DNA of 60,000 nucleotides from Apostichopus japonicus (GCF_037975245.1 NC_092581.1:10735303-10795302); one strand, 5' to 3'. Shown: positions 23,946-36,857, counted from the stretch's first letter. Translations and numbers: made by a program. Notes: a model not told the origin generated them from the letters alone.

Positions 23946-24649
23946 ACCTGGATATCCCCAACATGAGTGTATATAAGAAACATTTTCTTTTTCATGGATG
24001 GTGGGGGGGTGCCTACAAGCCTAGAAGTGCAGGTTTATCATATTCTTTGTGATATTTTATACTTTTTTGTGAGACAAATTGCAGTCTCACCCGACACAGC
24101 TTCAGTATCCCGCCTACTGTCGTTGAACAATGTATGTTTTTATTGAGGTAGCTGAGTACTGTGTTAAAATAATAAATAAGGTAACTAAATATGAGCTTAA
24201 AAATTATACTGTCCCATTTTTCCCCTTCAAAGTGATGTTACCATTTTTCTTCTTCTAATTTACCAAATTTTTGGGGAAGTGTAAATTTCTAAAACGTGAG
24301 ATTATAAAATAAAGAATGTTTAGATGCAACTTGCAAGGCCTCTGAAGTGCCGTTTCCGGCAATCTGAGAGGCATTGTGTGCCAAAAAATTTCTTGTACGC
24401 TACGCGCCAACCGATGGTGGCGCTCCGCTTAGATAGTGTCACGGGAACTTTCGGGCACAAAAAGTTCTGCCCCCCCCCCAAACTGAAATGGTCCCGTACG
24501 CCTATGCATTGACTAGATTGATTATAATGATTCCTTATTGAGATCGATGTCTCTCGTAAAGTTTATACCATCAAATCTGTATTATTTAACTCTATCAGGT
24601 CACATACTCAATTTGAAGTCTATATATCAATCCGCCCGAGTCCAACTGT

Positions 24650-25090
24650 GCCAAAAAGGAGCAGGGGATTCTTTGATATATGATATCAAATAGGAGCTGT
24701 TTTGTTGTAAGGGGGGGGGGGGCTTGGAATTTAGAGTACATAAATGGAAGTAAATGAAGTGCGAACATTGAGTCGATTGAGACAATATTAGACTACTTAA
24801 GCTCTTTAAAGAGCAGCGTACGCAGATTGTTACTACTGAGTAAAGAGGTTTGTTGACAGGTGACGAATTCTTCAGACTGCGTAGCTGAAAGTTTACATGG
24901 TCTACGATCCGAAAACTTCAAGGTTGTCACGAATAGCCAATATTTTCAACTCCCCAGTGAAGGTATGGTTTTAACTATAGAGAGAACTTCTACAATGACT
25001 TAAACACCACATTGTTTTGGAGATTTATTGTATAAGTCAACGGGGGCAATTATCATGGCGTATGGTACCATCGGACACAGCCTGGGGTAC
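24650..25090. repeat. Dispersed repeat, related to 33270-33690
   Basis: Shares a diverged but collinear series with the 33.3-kb segment: GTCGATTGAGACAAT against GTCAATTGAGGCAAT, AGAGCAGCGTACG against AGGAGCAGCGTAGG, and TGAGTAAAGAGGTTTGTTGACAGGTGACGA against the matching stretch there. The type is unknown. Confidence 0.6.
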
Positions 25091-25739
25091 GTTGGTCCCG
25101 AAGGAGCAGATGAATTGTAGACTTAGGCTGTCTTGTATACAAAATTACAATATTTGAAGCGTTGTCAAGTTACGTGCAACGCAGCAACTCGTCAAGTTGA
25201 TGATGTTTGCCAAGATGTAATTGTAACATTACTAATACTTTTCACTTCGACAAATATCATATTTTGACGTGTTGTCAAGTTAGGTACCACTCAGTAACTC
25301 GACAGTTCGGCAAATGTCGTTAATATGTCTTTGTTAGCGTAAACTTGTCAACTCTGCCGGGACAAAGTTTTGAAGCATTTTGACTGTTTTAACATGGAGT
25401 CAGGTTAAGTGCAACTCAGTAACGTGGTATATATTGATATTGATATTGACCAGCTTTGAGAATAAAGCAGTGCAATGCAGAGATAAATTTATTAAAAGTA
25501 ATGATAAAATGCATAAGGTGCGACTTCTCCCTTTTCCAACCAGAACTGTTCTCTCGGTTGATGATGGACGTCTCCAGCATTTGGACTGTAGGATACCATC
25601 GTACATGTCAATACCCGGATATTACAGCACTCTTTCTCGCTATATTCATGTCATTGTGGATATACCTAAGAATTCGATCCTCTGTAGGGACATGTCATTA
25701 ATGGTATGGTTGGGAATGTAAACTTGTTCTCCAACCGGG

Positions 25740-26960
25740 GTCTCAGTCTTCATGGTGTTGACTGTGGATCTGTGTGGTTTTGGTTTCACCAAACATAACG
25801 GATGCCGCAAACCATACAAGAGATCAGATAGATGACATTAGAGGTTGTTCAAGTGATGTGACTCTATATCTTGTGTGTGGGTTGCATGCTGTGGCTAGTG
25901 ATGAAATTGGATTCAACAATGTGGTGGCTGCAGATGATGCATCTCAAAGTACGATCACATTTGAAAATACCATGCTGAATGGGTGTGGGGTTAGAAGTTA
26001 GAGGTGGAACAGCAGCACGCACAACAAGGTCCCGTAGGTTGCGTGGATGTCTGTAGGCGATGGTGGGTTTTTAAGCGACGGCTGGTTGGAATCTCTCTGA
26101 AGTGAGGAGAATGTTGTGGTTGTTAGTGGTGATTTGCTGAAGAGGAGGAAAAGTTGGGTGGAAAGTAACAAACGGAGGGAGCTTGTCGTCGCAGTCTCTT
26201 CCCTTTTTGTCCTTCACTGCCAATGTAGATGATCTGGATTGGGTTCATGCACCCTTCGGGCACCATGGCCCCTGGCAATGAGGTGTTTGTCTAAACCATC
26301 TGTATGTCGAATGAAAGAGGAATTGTTAGAGCAAATGTGACGAAGACGAAGTACTTGAACTGTAGGCAATTTCAGACTAGCAGTGACGGTGATGGCAGCT
26401 TGAAGAATGGAGATACTGGTGTGTGTCTGTGGGCTTGGTGTATAAGTCACTGGAGAGAGAACCGTGTTCCTTGCGAACAGTCACATCAAGGAAGTTAACC
26501 TTTTGGTGAGAGTAATCAGAGGTGAATTTAATGGTGCTGTGGAAGGAATTGATGTGATTGATGAAGGCTATTTTCATCACTGGTCCAAATGATGAAGATG
26601 CCATCAATGATATAGCGCCACCAGATAATAGGACGTCAGGAAGGTGCACGGAACATGCGTTCTACAAGGCTATACATAAACAGGCAAGCAAAGGAAGGGG
26701 CCATCCTGGTACTCATGGCAGTCCCGTGTCTTTGAAGGTAATGCTTGTCCATGAACGTGAAGTTGTTTTTGGGGGGAACCTGTGGCATGAGAACTTTGAT
26801 GTCAGAGATGGGTGGACAAGGGTGGACCTTCTTAGACAGGGCTGCACATGTTGCTGCGATACATTCAGCATGAGGGATGTTAGTGTAAAGAGAGTGATGT
26901 AGAAAGTACCGATGATGGCTGTACTGGGGATTTAGTTCTTGATATCTTCAGTTTCCTGAG
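25740..26960 (-). mobile_element. Penelope-like retroelement, RT plus GIY-YIG, degenerate
   Basis: On the minus strand, from high to low coordinates, it reads SLYTNIPHAECIAA, then FTFMDKHYLQRHGTAMSTRM, APSFACLFMYSLVERMF, WWRYI-DGIFIIWT (the RT catalytic box), STIKFTSDYSHQKVNFLDV, SDLYTKPTDTHQYLHSSSCH, LRLRHICSNNSSFIRHTD, IAYRHPRNLRDLVVRAAVPP, GIFKCDRTLRC and VIYLISCMVCGIRYVGETK. This is the RT-linker-GIY-YIG order of Penelope-like elements. Several frameshifts and stops mean it is inactive. The N-terminus beyond about 26960 is missing or too decayed to see. Confidence 0.88.
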
Positions 26961-27497
26961 GAAATCTAGAGTATCGTGTAACATTAACTCAACTACAACA
27001 TTTAACAAGATAAAACACGTAGTATTATTACAACTAACCGGCTAGCCATTGATAACTATATGAGTGGTATAACTTTATGCAACTGCTACAATAAACTCGA
27101 TGACCCAATTTTGGTAAGGCCGCCCTCATATCTGAAGTTGACCCGGTTTAATAAAAAAGGTACACATCTTGTCTGAGAATCACTTTACATGCATGTTGTT
27201 CAATCAATCAGTGGCTGATTTGTAGTAAATCGCTCTATCTGGCTAAAACGTGGTTTTCTGAGGGTTTGCGCTATTACTGTGCATTGCCACCTGACTTGAT
27301 CGTGTAGAGATGGTAAGAACCAGGGAGCAATATATACCGGCGATCGGATACACTGCTTCTGTGGAGTCTTACGAGAGTGGTGTGACATCTATAACTCGAG
27401 CTCGCCAGTGGGTTTGACATTTGTGTTTGATAAACACCTTAGTATTTATTGCTGCCGACTATACAAACACAATAACCGTATATCAATATATACATAT
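26961..27497. other. Upstream region of SLC22 gene 2
   Basis: Short intergenic stretch before the AT run and the gene 2 ATG. No TATA box or other promoter element stands out. Confidence 0.4.

Positions 27498-27564
<67 letters not shown>
27498..27564. repeat. (AT)n microsatellite upstream of gene 2
   Basis: TA run ending about 50 bp before the ATG of gene 2, so it lies in the 5' UTR or proximal promoter. Confidence 0.97.
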
Positions 27565-27567
<3 letters not shown>

Positions 27568-27615
27568 GCCGTATATTGTAAGTATTGTAAAATAATCAGT
27601 TCGTAAAACTTCAAA

Positions 27616-28005
27616 ATGGGTTATGATGATATTTTGACTAAAATTGGCGAGTTAGGACGGTATCAATGGAGGATCGTATTTTTTGTCTGTGTGAGCACTC
27701 TAGTATGTCCCTGGCACCTTCTGATTCAAGTATTCTTCATATTAGATACTCCACATTACTGTTCAACAAACTCATGGCAACATACAAATTGCTCACAGTG
27801 GGACATCGATCCAGAAGAGTGCGCCGCTCTGAAGAAAAATGTATCCATCCCAGTTGACGGAACTGGATTTGCTCAATGTGAGAAGTACAATGTCTCTAGT
27901 TTAGATTTTGATCCATTTCTCGACACGGATGGATTAGAGGTGATACCATGTGATGAAGGATGGGTATATGATGAAGCAAACAATGGTCCGTCGATCATTT
28001 CAAAG
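27616..28005 (+). CDS. SLC22-type transporter gene 2, exon 1 (start, TM1, extracellular loop)
   Basis: The start MGYDDILTKIGELGRYQ is the classic SLC22 N-terminus, which fixes the ATG. Residues about 20-42 form membrane segment 1. The following loop of roughly 90 residues carries several Cys and three N-glycosylation sites (NCS, NVS, NVS). It ends CDEGWVYDEANNGPSIISK in phase 0 before GTAACT. The product is a second plasma-membrane organic-ion facilitator next to gene 1. The 130-codon exon suggests how much of gene 1 is missing at the left edge. Confidence 0.96.
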
Positions 28006-28299
28006 GTAACTTAACTAAGTATCTTGTACTCGATCATATTGTTTTTGTCTTGTTTTTAAATTGTGTTCACACCGTTTCGGTGAAAATAACTTTGTTGGTG
28101 GGATGTTGTATAAAAAGCGATTTCAAAACTCAGTTTGTTGAAATTATGGGGAAGTCTTAATTGTTGTCAACTAAATATGAATGAGGGAATCATTTTATTG
28201 TGTGTAATCCTCTCTTCATGGCTATAGACTGAATAACATAAATCACTCTGTTCTAAAGTTTTAGTCTGTTATATAAAAAGAGGCAACTTATATATACCG

Positions 28300-28484
<185 letters not shown>

Positions 28485-28530
28485 CAATCAACCAATCGAG
28501 GGTTTACATATTAATACATACACACATACA

Positions 28531-28939
28531 CAGGGATGTGCCCACGCTGGGCGGTACTGAGCGGCCCCGCCCAGCACTAAAAATTACCGCCCAGCACTGT
28601 CTTAAAAATCGTGAATCCCGCCCAGCACTATTATCATCTAAACCCGACATTCCTAACATTATATTCAACATGAATTGGGCCACATGTATCCTCGTTTCCC
28701 CCCATTTGTCAAATTCAAGTAAACACAGGTGCGGAGATATGGAGTAGGTGTGGCTTTATAATCTGCTGCATGCAAACTACACTAGCTCTGTATACAACTT
28801 GCCCTTGTCAATATCAGGCTGGCAGTTGTAGCACGAGTGCACCACGTACGTAAAAATGTTACCCCTCCCTTAAGACCCCCCCTCCCCCAGGACGGCGATC
28901 AGTATACCCGGCACTCAGGAAATCCTGGGCACATCCCTG
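28531..28939. mobile_element. MITE with CAGGGATGTGCCCA termini
   Basis: Ends CAGGGATGTGCCCACG and CTGGGCACATCCCTG form a terminal inverted repeat. It sits in a CATA-rich context, so the flanking duplication cannot be defined cleanly. The body has several GCCCAGCACT repeats. Confidence 0.75.
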
Positions 28940-28993
28940 CATACATACATGCATACATACATACACGCATACACGCATACACACATACATACA

Positions 28994-30130
28994 CAGGGGC
29001 GTATCCAGGGGGACGCAACAGGCGCGCGCCCCCCTATTGGCCGTCACCAAAAAAAAAAAAGTTTAGCAAAAAAAAAAAAAAAAAATTGATGACGACCTTT
29101 ATGTGAGATGTCGGTGATCGCGGTCGAAAAATGGATCACATATGGCCATGGGCGGCGATCCTGGGTGGAGGGGGGATATATCCCCCCATGAAAATGGGTG
29201 GAGGGGATGTAATGCACCATATCCCCCCCCCCACCAAATGCCAGGGATAAGAATATTTTCATGCCTACATTTATGCATCTTCGTTAATGTACGGCTCTTT
29301 TTTAGCTTCATTTCTCGCCTACCATAAACGCAGTGCGATCTTTTCAAATAAAGCGTCTTTATAAAGCAAAAATAGTTGACTGAAGGCTTCATTGGCCCTA
29401 TAACAACAAAATGTATTATTGCGCCCACGGTATTGATATAGTACATATATGCACCCTCATAGTATTCATATAGGCCCTATAGTAGGCCTACACACGTACA
29501 TGTTCCCTCGAACAGCTGAGAATCTCATGTAACCAGGGTAATGCTTAATACACGTTTCACCTGGATGCCCTAGCAATCGGTACCTAGGAATGTAACTATA
29601 TGTAATTGTGTATTGCATGTGTATAGGCCTATAATAGCCTGCATGAGGCCATTTTCTTCATCGAATAATATAACAGAGCTCTCGAAAATTCTAACGTTGC
29701 GTCTGAAACAAGATTGACAGGGGCAATTTTCCCAAAATAACACCCGAAATTTTTAAAAAAAGTATTTTGGATCCTGATTATGAGATATTTCGGACATGAC
29801 ATCCCTATTTTAAAGTTGGGTATATGCCGCTTGGAAACCTCGGGAAGTGCCGTTTCCGGCCATCTAGAGGGTTTGTTAATCCCAAAATTTTCTTGTACGC
29901 TTCGCGCCAACCCATGGTGGCGCTACGCTTAGATAGTCAACAAGGTCATATCCCCCCCCCCCCACTCGGAAGTACGGATCGCCGCCCATGCATATGACAC
30001 CATTTTGCATTTCAGCCCTTCTTTGAAAGCAAAAATTGTACACCCCTCCCCTTAGACCCATCCACCAGGACGGCGATCATTCATGCCTGACGCCCCCCCC
30101 CCCTATTGGGAAATCCTGGATACGCCCCTG
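28994..30130. mobile_element. hAT-like element with CAGGGGCGTATCC termini, hosting another
   Basis: Left end CAGGGGCGTATCCAGGGGG and right end TCCTGGATACGCCCCTG. GC-rich, oligo-C subterminal parts (GCGCGCGCCCCCC). Microsatellite flanks obscure the target duplication. A second element (29147-29990) is inserted inside. Confidence 0.8.
29147..29990. mobile_element. Nested hAT-like element with CATGGGCGGCGATCC termini
   Basis: 844 bp. Ends CATGGGCGGCGATCC and GGATCGCCGCCCATG. The flanks CATATGGC (29139-29146) and CATATGAC (29991-29998) are an 8-bp duplication with one change. It contains the core at 29842-29937 and subterminal C runs. Confidence 0.9.
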
Positions 30131-30649
30131 CATACATGCATAGCACTTTGCGATATATTACAGGATATTTTACTCTCTGCTGTCTGTATAAGATAAACCA
30201 AAAACATCTACAGTCTGGTATTATTTTGACAGACATGAACAGGTTTAAAATAGAATGTGAGAATATAACAGAAGCAAACAGACATCATATCAACTTTTAC
30301 GATCCTACCTCTAACATAACAATAAAATGACAGTCCAGAGGTCAGACAGTCCTACATGATGGCATCTCAATAGTATGTAAATAGATATATATCGGTACCG
30401 GTATACTAAATTATGAACTTGCTACTTCTATGTATTGATCACTTTCAGCCTCCACAAGGTTATATATAACGAATGTTTATCAGGTGGTATGACAGTTCAA
30501 CACACCATAAAAAGAGAAAGAGTATAGGCTACGAGAGTGTTACGGATTGTACAGAGTGACCCCATGATTTACAGTAGTAACCTAATTGTTTATCGGGCGC
30601 TAGATAAAAGCATTTACTCAAAATGTGCATAGTAAAGAAATATTATATT

Positions 30650-30844
30650 TCTGAAAATACTTGGTTCTCAGGCAAAAGTGAACATCTAGTTGGTCATTTC
30701 CAAGCCCGAGATGTGTGATTTCCGGTGATCTGAGGGGTATCAAAACCAGAAATGTTCTTGTACGCTGCGCGCCAACTGATGGTGGCGCTCCGCTTAGATA
30801 GTAATTCGCGCCCCCCGGGTTAGAAAATCCTGGATCCGCCCCTG
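30650..30844. repeat. Solo right part of a CAGGGGCG-type element
   Basis: Begins near ACTTGGTTCTCAGGCAAAAG, includes the core (30707-30801) and ends CTGGATCCGCCCCTG. The identical layout recurs at 49012-49203. No matching left terminus lies close upstream. Confidence 0.75.
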
Positions 30845-30956
30845 ATATACAAACCCCTTAAAACAGTTTGCATAGAATTTATGGTTTCATATACATCGTG
30901 AAGCACCGTACTAAAATATTGACCAAACAAAAATCTATTTTGATTTTAATTTTCAG

Positions 30957-31060
30957 TTTGATCTCGTGTGTGACAGACAGGGACTTCCTCAGATCGCTCA
31001 GTCACTCTTCTTTATTGGGTCTCTATTTGGATCGGTTATTTATGGAATGATCGCCGATTG
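30957..31060 (+). CDS. SLC22 gene 2, exon 2 (TM2, altered motif A)
   Basis: Acceptor TTAATTTTCAG, donor GTAAGT. Encodes FDLVCDRQGLPQIAQSLFF and ends YGMIAD plus TG. It is 104 bp, as in gene 1. The split codon completes as TGG (Trp) in exon 3, giving GMIADWIGR, where family members usually have D-R-x-G-R. Confidence 0.95.
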
Positions 31061-31286
31061 GTAAGTGTGGGACACATCAGAAAGAGAGACACACTTCACA
31101 TATTTGTCTGTAACCTATATATAAATAAATCAATCCAAACTATTCTGTAACATTTGTTGAGTATAGATGGACGAGTCTACCGACACTCCCCAGTCTGAAA
31201 ATGTACACTAATCAATAGTACCGTACTCGGCAGTACCCTTACACAACATTTACGCACGTGACAATGTTGGAAGTATAGGCTACGTT

Positions 31287-31688
31287 CATAGGCGTAGGAA
31301 AGGAGAGGGCTGGGGGCTGTAGCCCCCCCCCCCCCCCGCACAAATTTTTTTGTGAAAATTCGGGATATATGCTGAGAATTTTTCGGGCACCTACTGAAAG
31401 AATAATAATTTGCAATGTGTTTTTCAATGGTTAAACTGATATTATTATGATCATTATTATTGTAACGACTTCCCCTATAATTCTAACCAACATAGAAGGG
31501 TAATAACACGGCAAATGATTGTATGTTATTGGCATGCGATGTAAAACCGATGAAAGACTATATGATATGCACATTAACATGTTAACGCGCGCGGAGCGCT
31601 CGAAAAATGCTGGTTGTATTTTTCAGGCATGTCGTTACAGTCCCCCCCCCCCCTCTCCTCACAATCAAATTAGGCTCTTACGCCTATG
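31287..31688. mobile_element. hAT-like MITE with CATAGGCGTAGGA termini
   Basis: 402 bp. Left end CATAGGCGTAGGAAAGGAG, right end GCTCTTACGCCTATG, and perfect 8-bp duplication GCTACGTT (31279-31286 and 31689-31696). Oligo-C runs sit inside both ends. Confidence 0.93.
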
Positions 31689-32112
31689 GCTACGTTGCAC
31701 GCGTGAAAAATGAAACGATACGTTTACCGACCTGTACGTGAGAATGGAGAATACCTCCCTGAGCGTATTTGTGCCGTTTTAGCAGGGAGTTGTTATGACT
31801 CCCTGGTTTTAGTAACCTGAAATTGCGTATTCAGACTATTTGAAGTGCATTTTAGTCAGCAGGTAGCGGCAACACACACCTAGGAGGCTAGGACCGAGTC
31901 AAATTTTTATTGAAAAGAAAGTCCTTAAAGGAAATTTTAGTGCAATGTTTGTTACGGCTGCCATACAAAAGAATTTAATAATTTCTCATCAACTTTTCCC
32001 ACATTATAGTGTATAGAATGGACCCAAGTTTATAGTGAATGTGGCCATTGGTTGGGTTTACCCACAATGAGAGAGGCGGCGTTGGTTTGTTGGTTACTAC
32101 AGTGGTAGTATC

Positions 32113-33005
32113 GTGCAACATCACCCCAAACGGGGTGTCATTTCGGGAGTCTAAACGGGGCGTCATTTCGGGAGTCTAAACGGGGCGTCATTTCGGGAGT
32201 CCAAACGGGGCGAGCACGGGCATCATTTCGGGAGCCCTGTTTGCGGTGGTTCCTTTTTGGAAGTGTTATCAAATCCCAAAACTTTTTAAATTAATTTATT
32301 GTTTAATTATTTTTTTTAAAATATTATTTGTTTATATAAAACGGGCATCCGTTTTTCACACGAGGTCGTCATCGATGTTGTTATCGTTAATAGCAAGGAA
32401 TTAAATTAATTAATAAATTACACATATACACGTTGTCTGTTTTTCGGGGGCCGTTTCGTCCGAACCAATGTCCTTCAAGATGAAAGAGATTGGAGATTAA
32501 AAGCCTGTAAAAAAATTATTGGCATGCCTACGGGCGTTTATATATGAAAGCAGGTGACACTATTGGATATGCACTTGATTTCTCTGAATTTAGAGGGACA
32601 AAATGCGAATTTACACCTTGCGATTCCGGCAGCACTCCTGCTTTTGGGCGCTAGTCCAAACGTCCCAACCGGCCACAACGTTCTGTGTGAGATTTTAAAT
32701 ATTTGAATCTACCAGACATTTTGACCCTCTAATATCAGAGAAATCAAGTTCATTTTCAACAGCGTCACCGGCTTTCATATATAAACGCACGCTGGCATGC
32801 CAGAAGGAAAAACAAAAGTTTCCAATAAATATAAGTTGTGGGATTCGATAATACTCCCGAAAAGAACCCCCGAAAAACAGTTCTCCCGAAATGACGCCCG
32901 TGTTCGCCCTGTTTGGACTCCCGAAGTGACGCCCCGTTTGGTCTCCCAAAATGACGCCCCGTTTGGACTCCCAAAATGACGCCCCGTTTGGACTGCCGTG
33001 GGGTG
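32113..33005. mobile_element. Foldback element with 25-bp repeat arms
   Basis: The left arm starts with tandem 25-bp units carrying AAACGGGGCGTCATTTCGGG. The right arm ends with the complementary units (GACGCCCCGTTTGGACTCCC). Inner arms also match in inverse order (ATATATGAAAGCAGGTGAC at about 32540 against GTCACCGGCTTTCATATAT at about 32764), giving a nearly complete palindrome centred near 32.66 kb. The left arm carries an extra AT-rich piece at about 32300-32520. No coding capacity seen. Confidence 0.88.
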
Positions 33006-33269
33006 GGGATGAAGTGGCACGGTATATACTACATACTACACATGTGAATTATGCAATTCCCAGTAATACGGTTTGTGACGTAACATAACCGATGCTTATT
33101 TTTTTTTTAATTTAAAACTTTTATTTTATCTTGCATAATGCACAAAAAGTAAACGTAAGTGGCATCGTAAAATACATTATTTATGAAAGACAATAAAGTA
33201 AATTAGAATAGCATAGGCACGACAAAATATTCATAATACAAGGCTCGATTGTTCCCCTCCAGGAAAAGT

Positions 33270-33690
33270 GCCAAAAAGCAGTAGGGAACATTTGTTTTGA
33301 TCTTTTATCAATCATTATCTAGTTTTTTGTGGCTTGCATGTTGAAGAGCATGAATGGAAGTACATGTGGTGAGAAAATTGGGTCAATTGAGGCAATTTTA
33401 GATCCCCTTAGGCCTCCCAGGAGCAGCGTAGGAACATTGTTTACTATACTGAGTGAAGAGGTTTGTTTACAAGTGACGAAAACTTCCGGCTCGGATAGCA
33501 AAAATTCTGCGGGGTCATGGTACGGAAAATTTATGGCGCCATTAAAGGCCAACTTGTCAGCTATCCTGTGATGGGTAACTTTTAGCTAGTGAAAACTTCT
33601 ATCTAGACTAAGAGACCAAATTACTTTTGTGATTTAGTGTGTAAGACAATGGGGCTTTTAATGGGCGTATGCTACCTTTAGAGCAAAAAG
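33270..33690. repeat. Dispersed repeat, related to 24650-25090
   Basis: Collinear diverged match to the intergenic segment at 24.65-25.09 kb. Lies in intron 2 of gene 2. The rest of the intron to 34810 is AT-rich and unassigned. Confidence 0.6.
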
Positions 33691-34810
33691 AACCACTTGC
33701 ATACACAGTATGAATATAAATATTACAACGAAGAGTCACCCTTAAATTTGTATCATTTAATAAACTATTTCCATTTTTTCCGTAATATATCTAATAATAT
33801 CATGATACTCCAACAAATTGGTTGCTATTATAACTTCTGAGTAAAATTAACAAAAGTATAAAAAGTATAATCAAATCGCCAATAAAGCGTATACCCCTTG
33901 TCATACCAACGCTTGTAATATACTGGGCTATTTCCAACTTTAAATAAACTGCTATTCCCAAATTAGTGATGTTAATATAGTAGTATCATCGTAAATAGTA
34001 TAGAGAAAACATCATAAAAAAATAATGTGTAGTTTCAGAAAGGTTCTTCCAAAAAGGATTACAGATTTTTAAACTCCCTAACTTCACATAAAAGTCCCCA
34101 TTATCGAAGAAAGAGTCAATACTTATAAATAGATATATAGATATTTATTCAGCCAATCATATAAAAATGCAATGGAAATTGGTTGATAACAAGAGCTCAA
34201 AACATTATAAAATTGTAAATAATATATAAGACGTAAAACAATATACATAGATATGAAAAAGTTCCTATAAAATGTATAGGGCCTACACAAATATGAAACT
34301 TTACTCACAATATAAAGATGAACAAAAATATAAAATACGTACAAAATATTAAAACGTACCAAAATATAAAAATGCCCTCATATCCAATATAATGTCTACA
34401 AAGTGTGTAATTGTACATAAAATATTAAAATAATGGAGTATAAAATTATTTAACGGTTTTGGTGCGCATTAAATATCTTCACAGCAGAAGGATAAAAACT
34501 GTCAGTAAATTATTTAGAACCCTTAAAAGTACGCATTCTTTTGCCTGAAGGCAGGAACTTGAAATAATCAGTTGCTGTGTGGTAATCATCATTCAATATA
34601 TATTTATATTGTACCTTTGTAAATTACAGCTGGCAAAACTAGAGCTCTTGCTCTTCAACAAACAACCAACCGTTGAGATCTTAAGTGCAACATAATGGTT
34701 ACAAAAATCTACCATTTTCAATCCCTGATCAGGGTATCCTTGTATTAATTGTCTTCCACTAAAACGGTCTGGTTTATTTTTCCACATTTTTCGTTATGAT
34801 TTTTTATCAG

Positions 34811-34965
34811 GATTGGACGATATCCTGCATGGTGCATTTGTCTTTTGCATCAGTTCATCTTCGGCATCCTGGTCATATTTATGCCAAATTTTTGGTCTTA
34901 TACACTCGTGAGAACCATTCTCGCTCCAGCCAATTATGCTGCTTGGATAATACCTGTGATTATGG
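34811..34965 (+). CDS. SLC22 gene 2, exon 3 (TM3-TM4)
   Basis: Acceptor TTTTTTATCAG, donor GTTAGT. Encodes IGRYPAWCICLLHQFIFGIL, then MPNFWSYTLVRTILAPANYA and WIIPVIM. 155 bp with the same phases as gene 1 exon 3. Confidence 0.95.
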
Positions 34966-35756
34966 GTTAGTTACTTGAATTTTTCTTTTCTTCTTTTGGA
35001 AATTTGCTTTTTTTTTTGGCGTTAGTGATGATGAAATGTCGGGTCCCATTCCATATACTTACATGTCCCCCTATAACCAGGTTCGGCTCCTGCAGCCTGG
35101 ATTAACGAGAAACATTAACCTGTCGCTGCACCTCCCTCATATATCGAGTAAGTGTTTCATATTTCATAACAGTAATGATTTTCGTTTAAAGTATACCAGC
35201 AGACAGGAGGTACGCAATTGAGATAACAACATTGAAAGACTATAGGTCGTAAAAAGGAGAACAGGTTATAAAATCAAAGTGTTTAATCTGTTCGTGTTTA
35301 CTCGATATTCATATACTGAACTTTGATGACCAGAACCAAACCATTATATAACCGGTTAAAATGCAGTCTGGTGATCTGGCCTAAGGAGGGAGGGGAAAGT
35401 TAGGTGTGATGCGGAAAAGCGAAGGGAATTGGAATAATTGGTATAGTCGATTACGAGATTTCGATCTCAAAAAAAGGGAATTGGTACCAGTTGCTATATC
35501 ACGTGGGACGTATTTGCTTCATGCGTATATACTCATAGTGCATAATGATTAATCACGATTATCGTGTCGAAACATATTAACCTAATATTCTGGTGAGAAA
35601 GAGAGAGAGAGGGAGAGATATATATAGTATTCAAGCATGGTGAGTTTAAATTACTGCCAAAATCAATAGGTTTCTTGATGGTTTCATTAAAAAATGCACT
35701 TTTCGATGTTTCAACGCGGCAGTGTCATACACGTTTTAGTATGTATATTAGATTCT

Positions 35757-35966
35757 CCTGCAAGCAGGAACTCGCGAAGAAGCCAACATTGGCTTATCAA
35801 AGCCGCAAGCTGACCGAAGTCAGTCTCTTACATTCATATTTTAACGTCCATGATTATGAATTGTCAACAATTCTAGATCTGTAAATGGACGACATACATA
35901 GATCTTGGAGTGACTTGGGGACCTTACGATTGGAAGGCACTGGCGTTAACCACTGAGCTAACACTC
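35757..35966 (-). repeat. tRNA-derived SINE, copy 2
   Basis: Minus-strand copy of the family at 21365-21578. It has box A TTAGCTCAGTGGTTAACG at the right end, then a body with CATGGACGTTAAA, CTTCGGTCAGCTTGCGG and TTCTTCGCGAGTTCCTGC. Confidence 0.85.
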
Positions 35967-36689
35967 CTATAATGTTAACATTACATAATGCTTACAACTG
36001 ATGTCCTGATGCTAACAACTCAGAAATCTTACTCTTACTGAAAAATTAGTCGATGGCTCAATGCACACCTACTATCCCACAGAGATATAGACTGGGAAAA
36101 ATACAGTAGAACTGTATACAGTATATATGGCATAAGAACAATAATTAAAATGGGGAATGGGGGGGGGGGGGGGGGGGAAAGTACCAAAATGAAGGTAGTT
36201 TCTATGTAAATATGGTGACCATTACTAAGATTCAACCATCTTCTACACATAGGCGGCTATGATGATGATGATGATGAAACTCATCACTAGCATATGTGCA
36301 CTGTGTACTCACACAAAGCGCAATGGTAGAAAATTAGGCATATATGAACTTAAATGACTTAATTAAATCAAGTTAATATCCACTGTATAACGTTAGCGGG
36401 AGAAGGCTACCTACCTACCAGTAGAAATACCGTTAACGATTTGTTTTTGTTATCCTAATTACATCTGAATAACAAAATAAAATAAACCTGTTAGCAAACT
36501 GCTTATCCACAATAAACGTCAGGGCAACTTACTTTTACACATATATATCGAATATGCATGCTGCAAAACAATGATAGGAATACACTAAAGATTTACACGA
36601 GTTTATATCCTCTCATTTCCTCTCCACATGTGTGGGCCGTGCAGCTCTGTTTTACATTATTTTGCGGTACTCTGACCATTGCACTGACT

Positions 36690-36857
<168 letters not shown>

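Larger units (their letters stand above)
22902..24506. mobile_element. hAT-like element, 1.6 kb, CATAGGCGTACGAGG termini
   Basis: Left end CATAGGCGTACGAGGC and right end CCCGTACGCCTATG, flanked by the perfect 8-bp duplication CATTGACT (22894-22901 and 24507-24514). Oligo-G and oligo-C runs lie just inside both ends. It carries a 51-bp inverted repeat near its left end, a nested second element (23298-23945) and a copy of the shared core at 24342-24437. No transposase is present. Confidence 0.9.
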
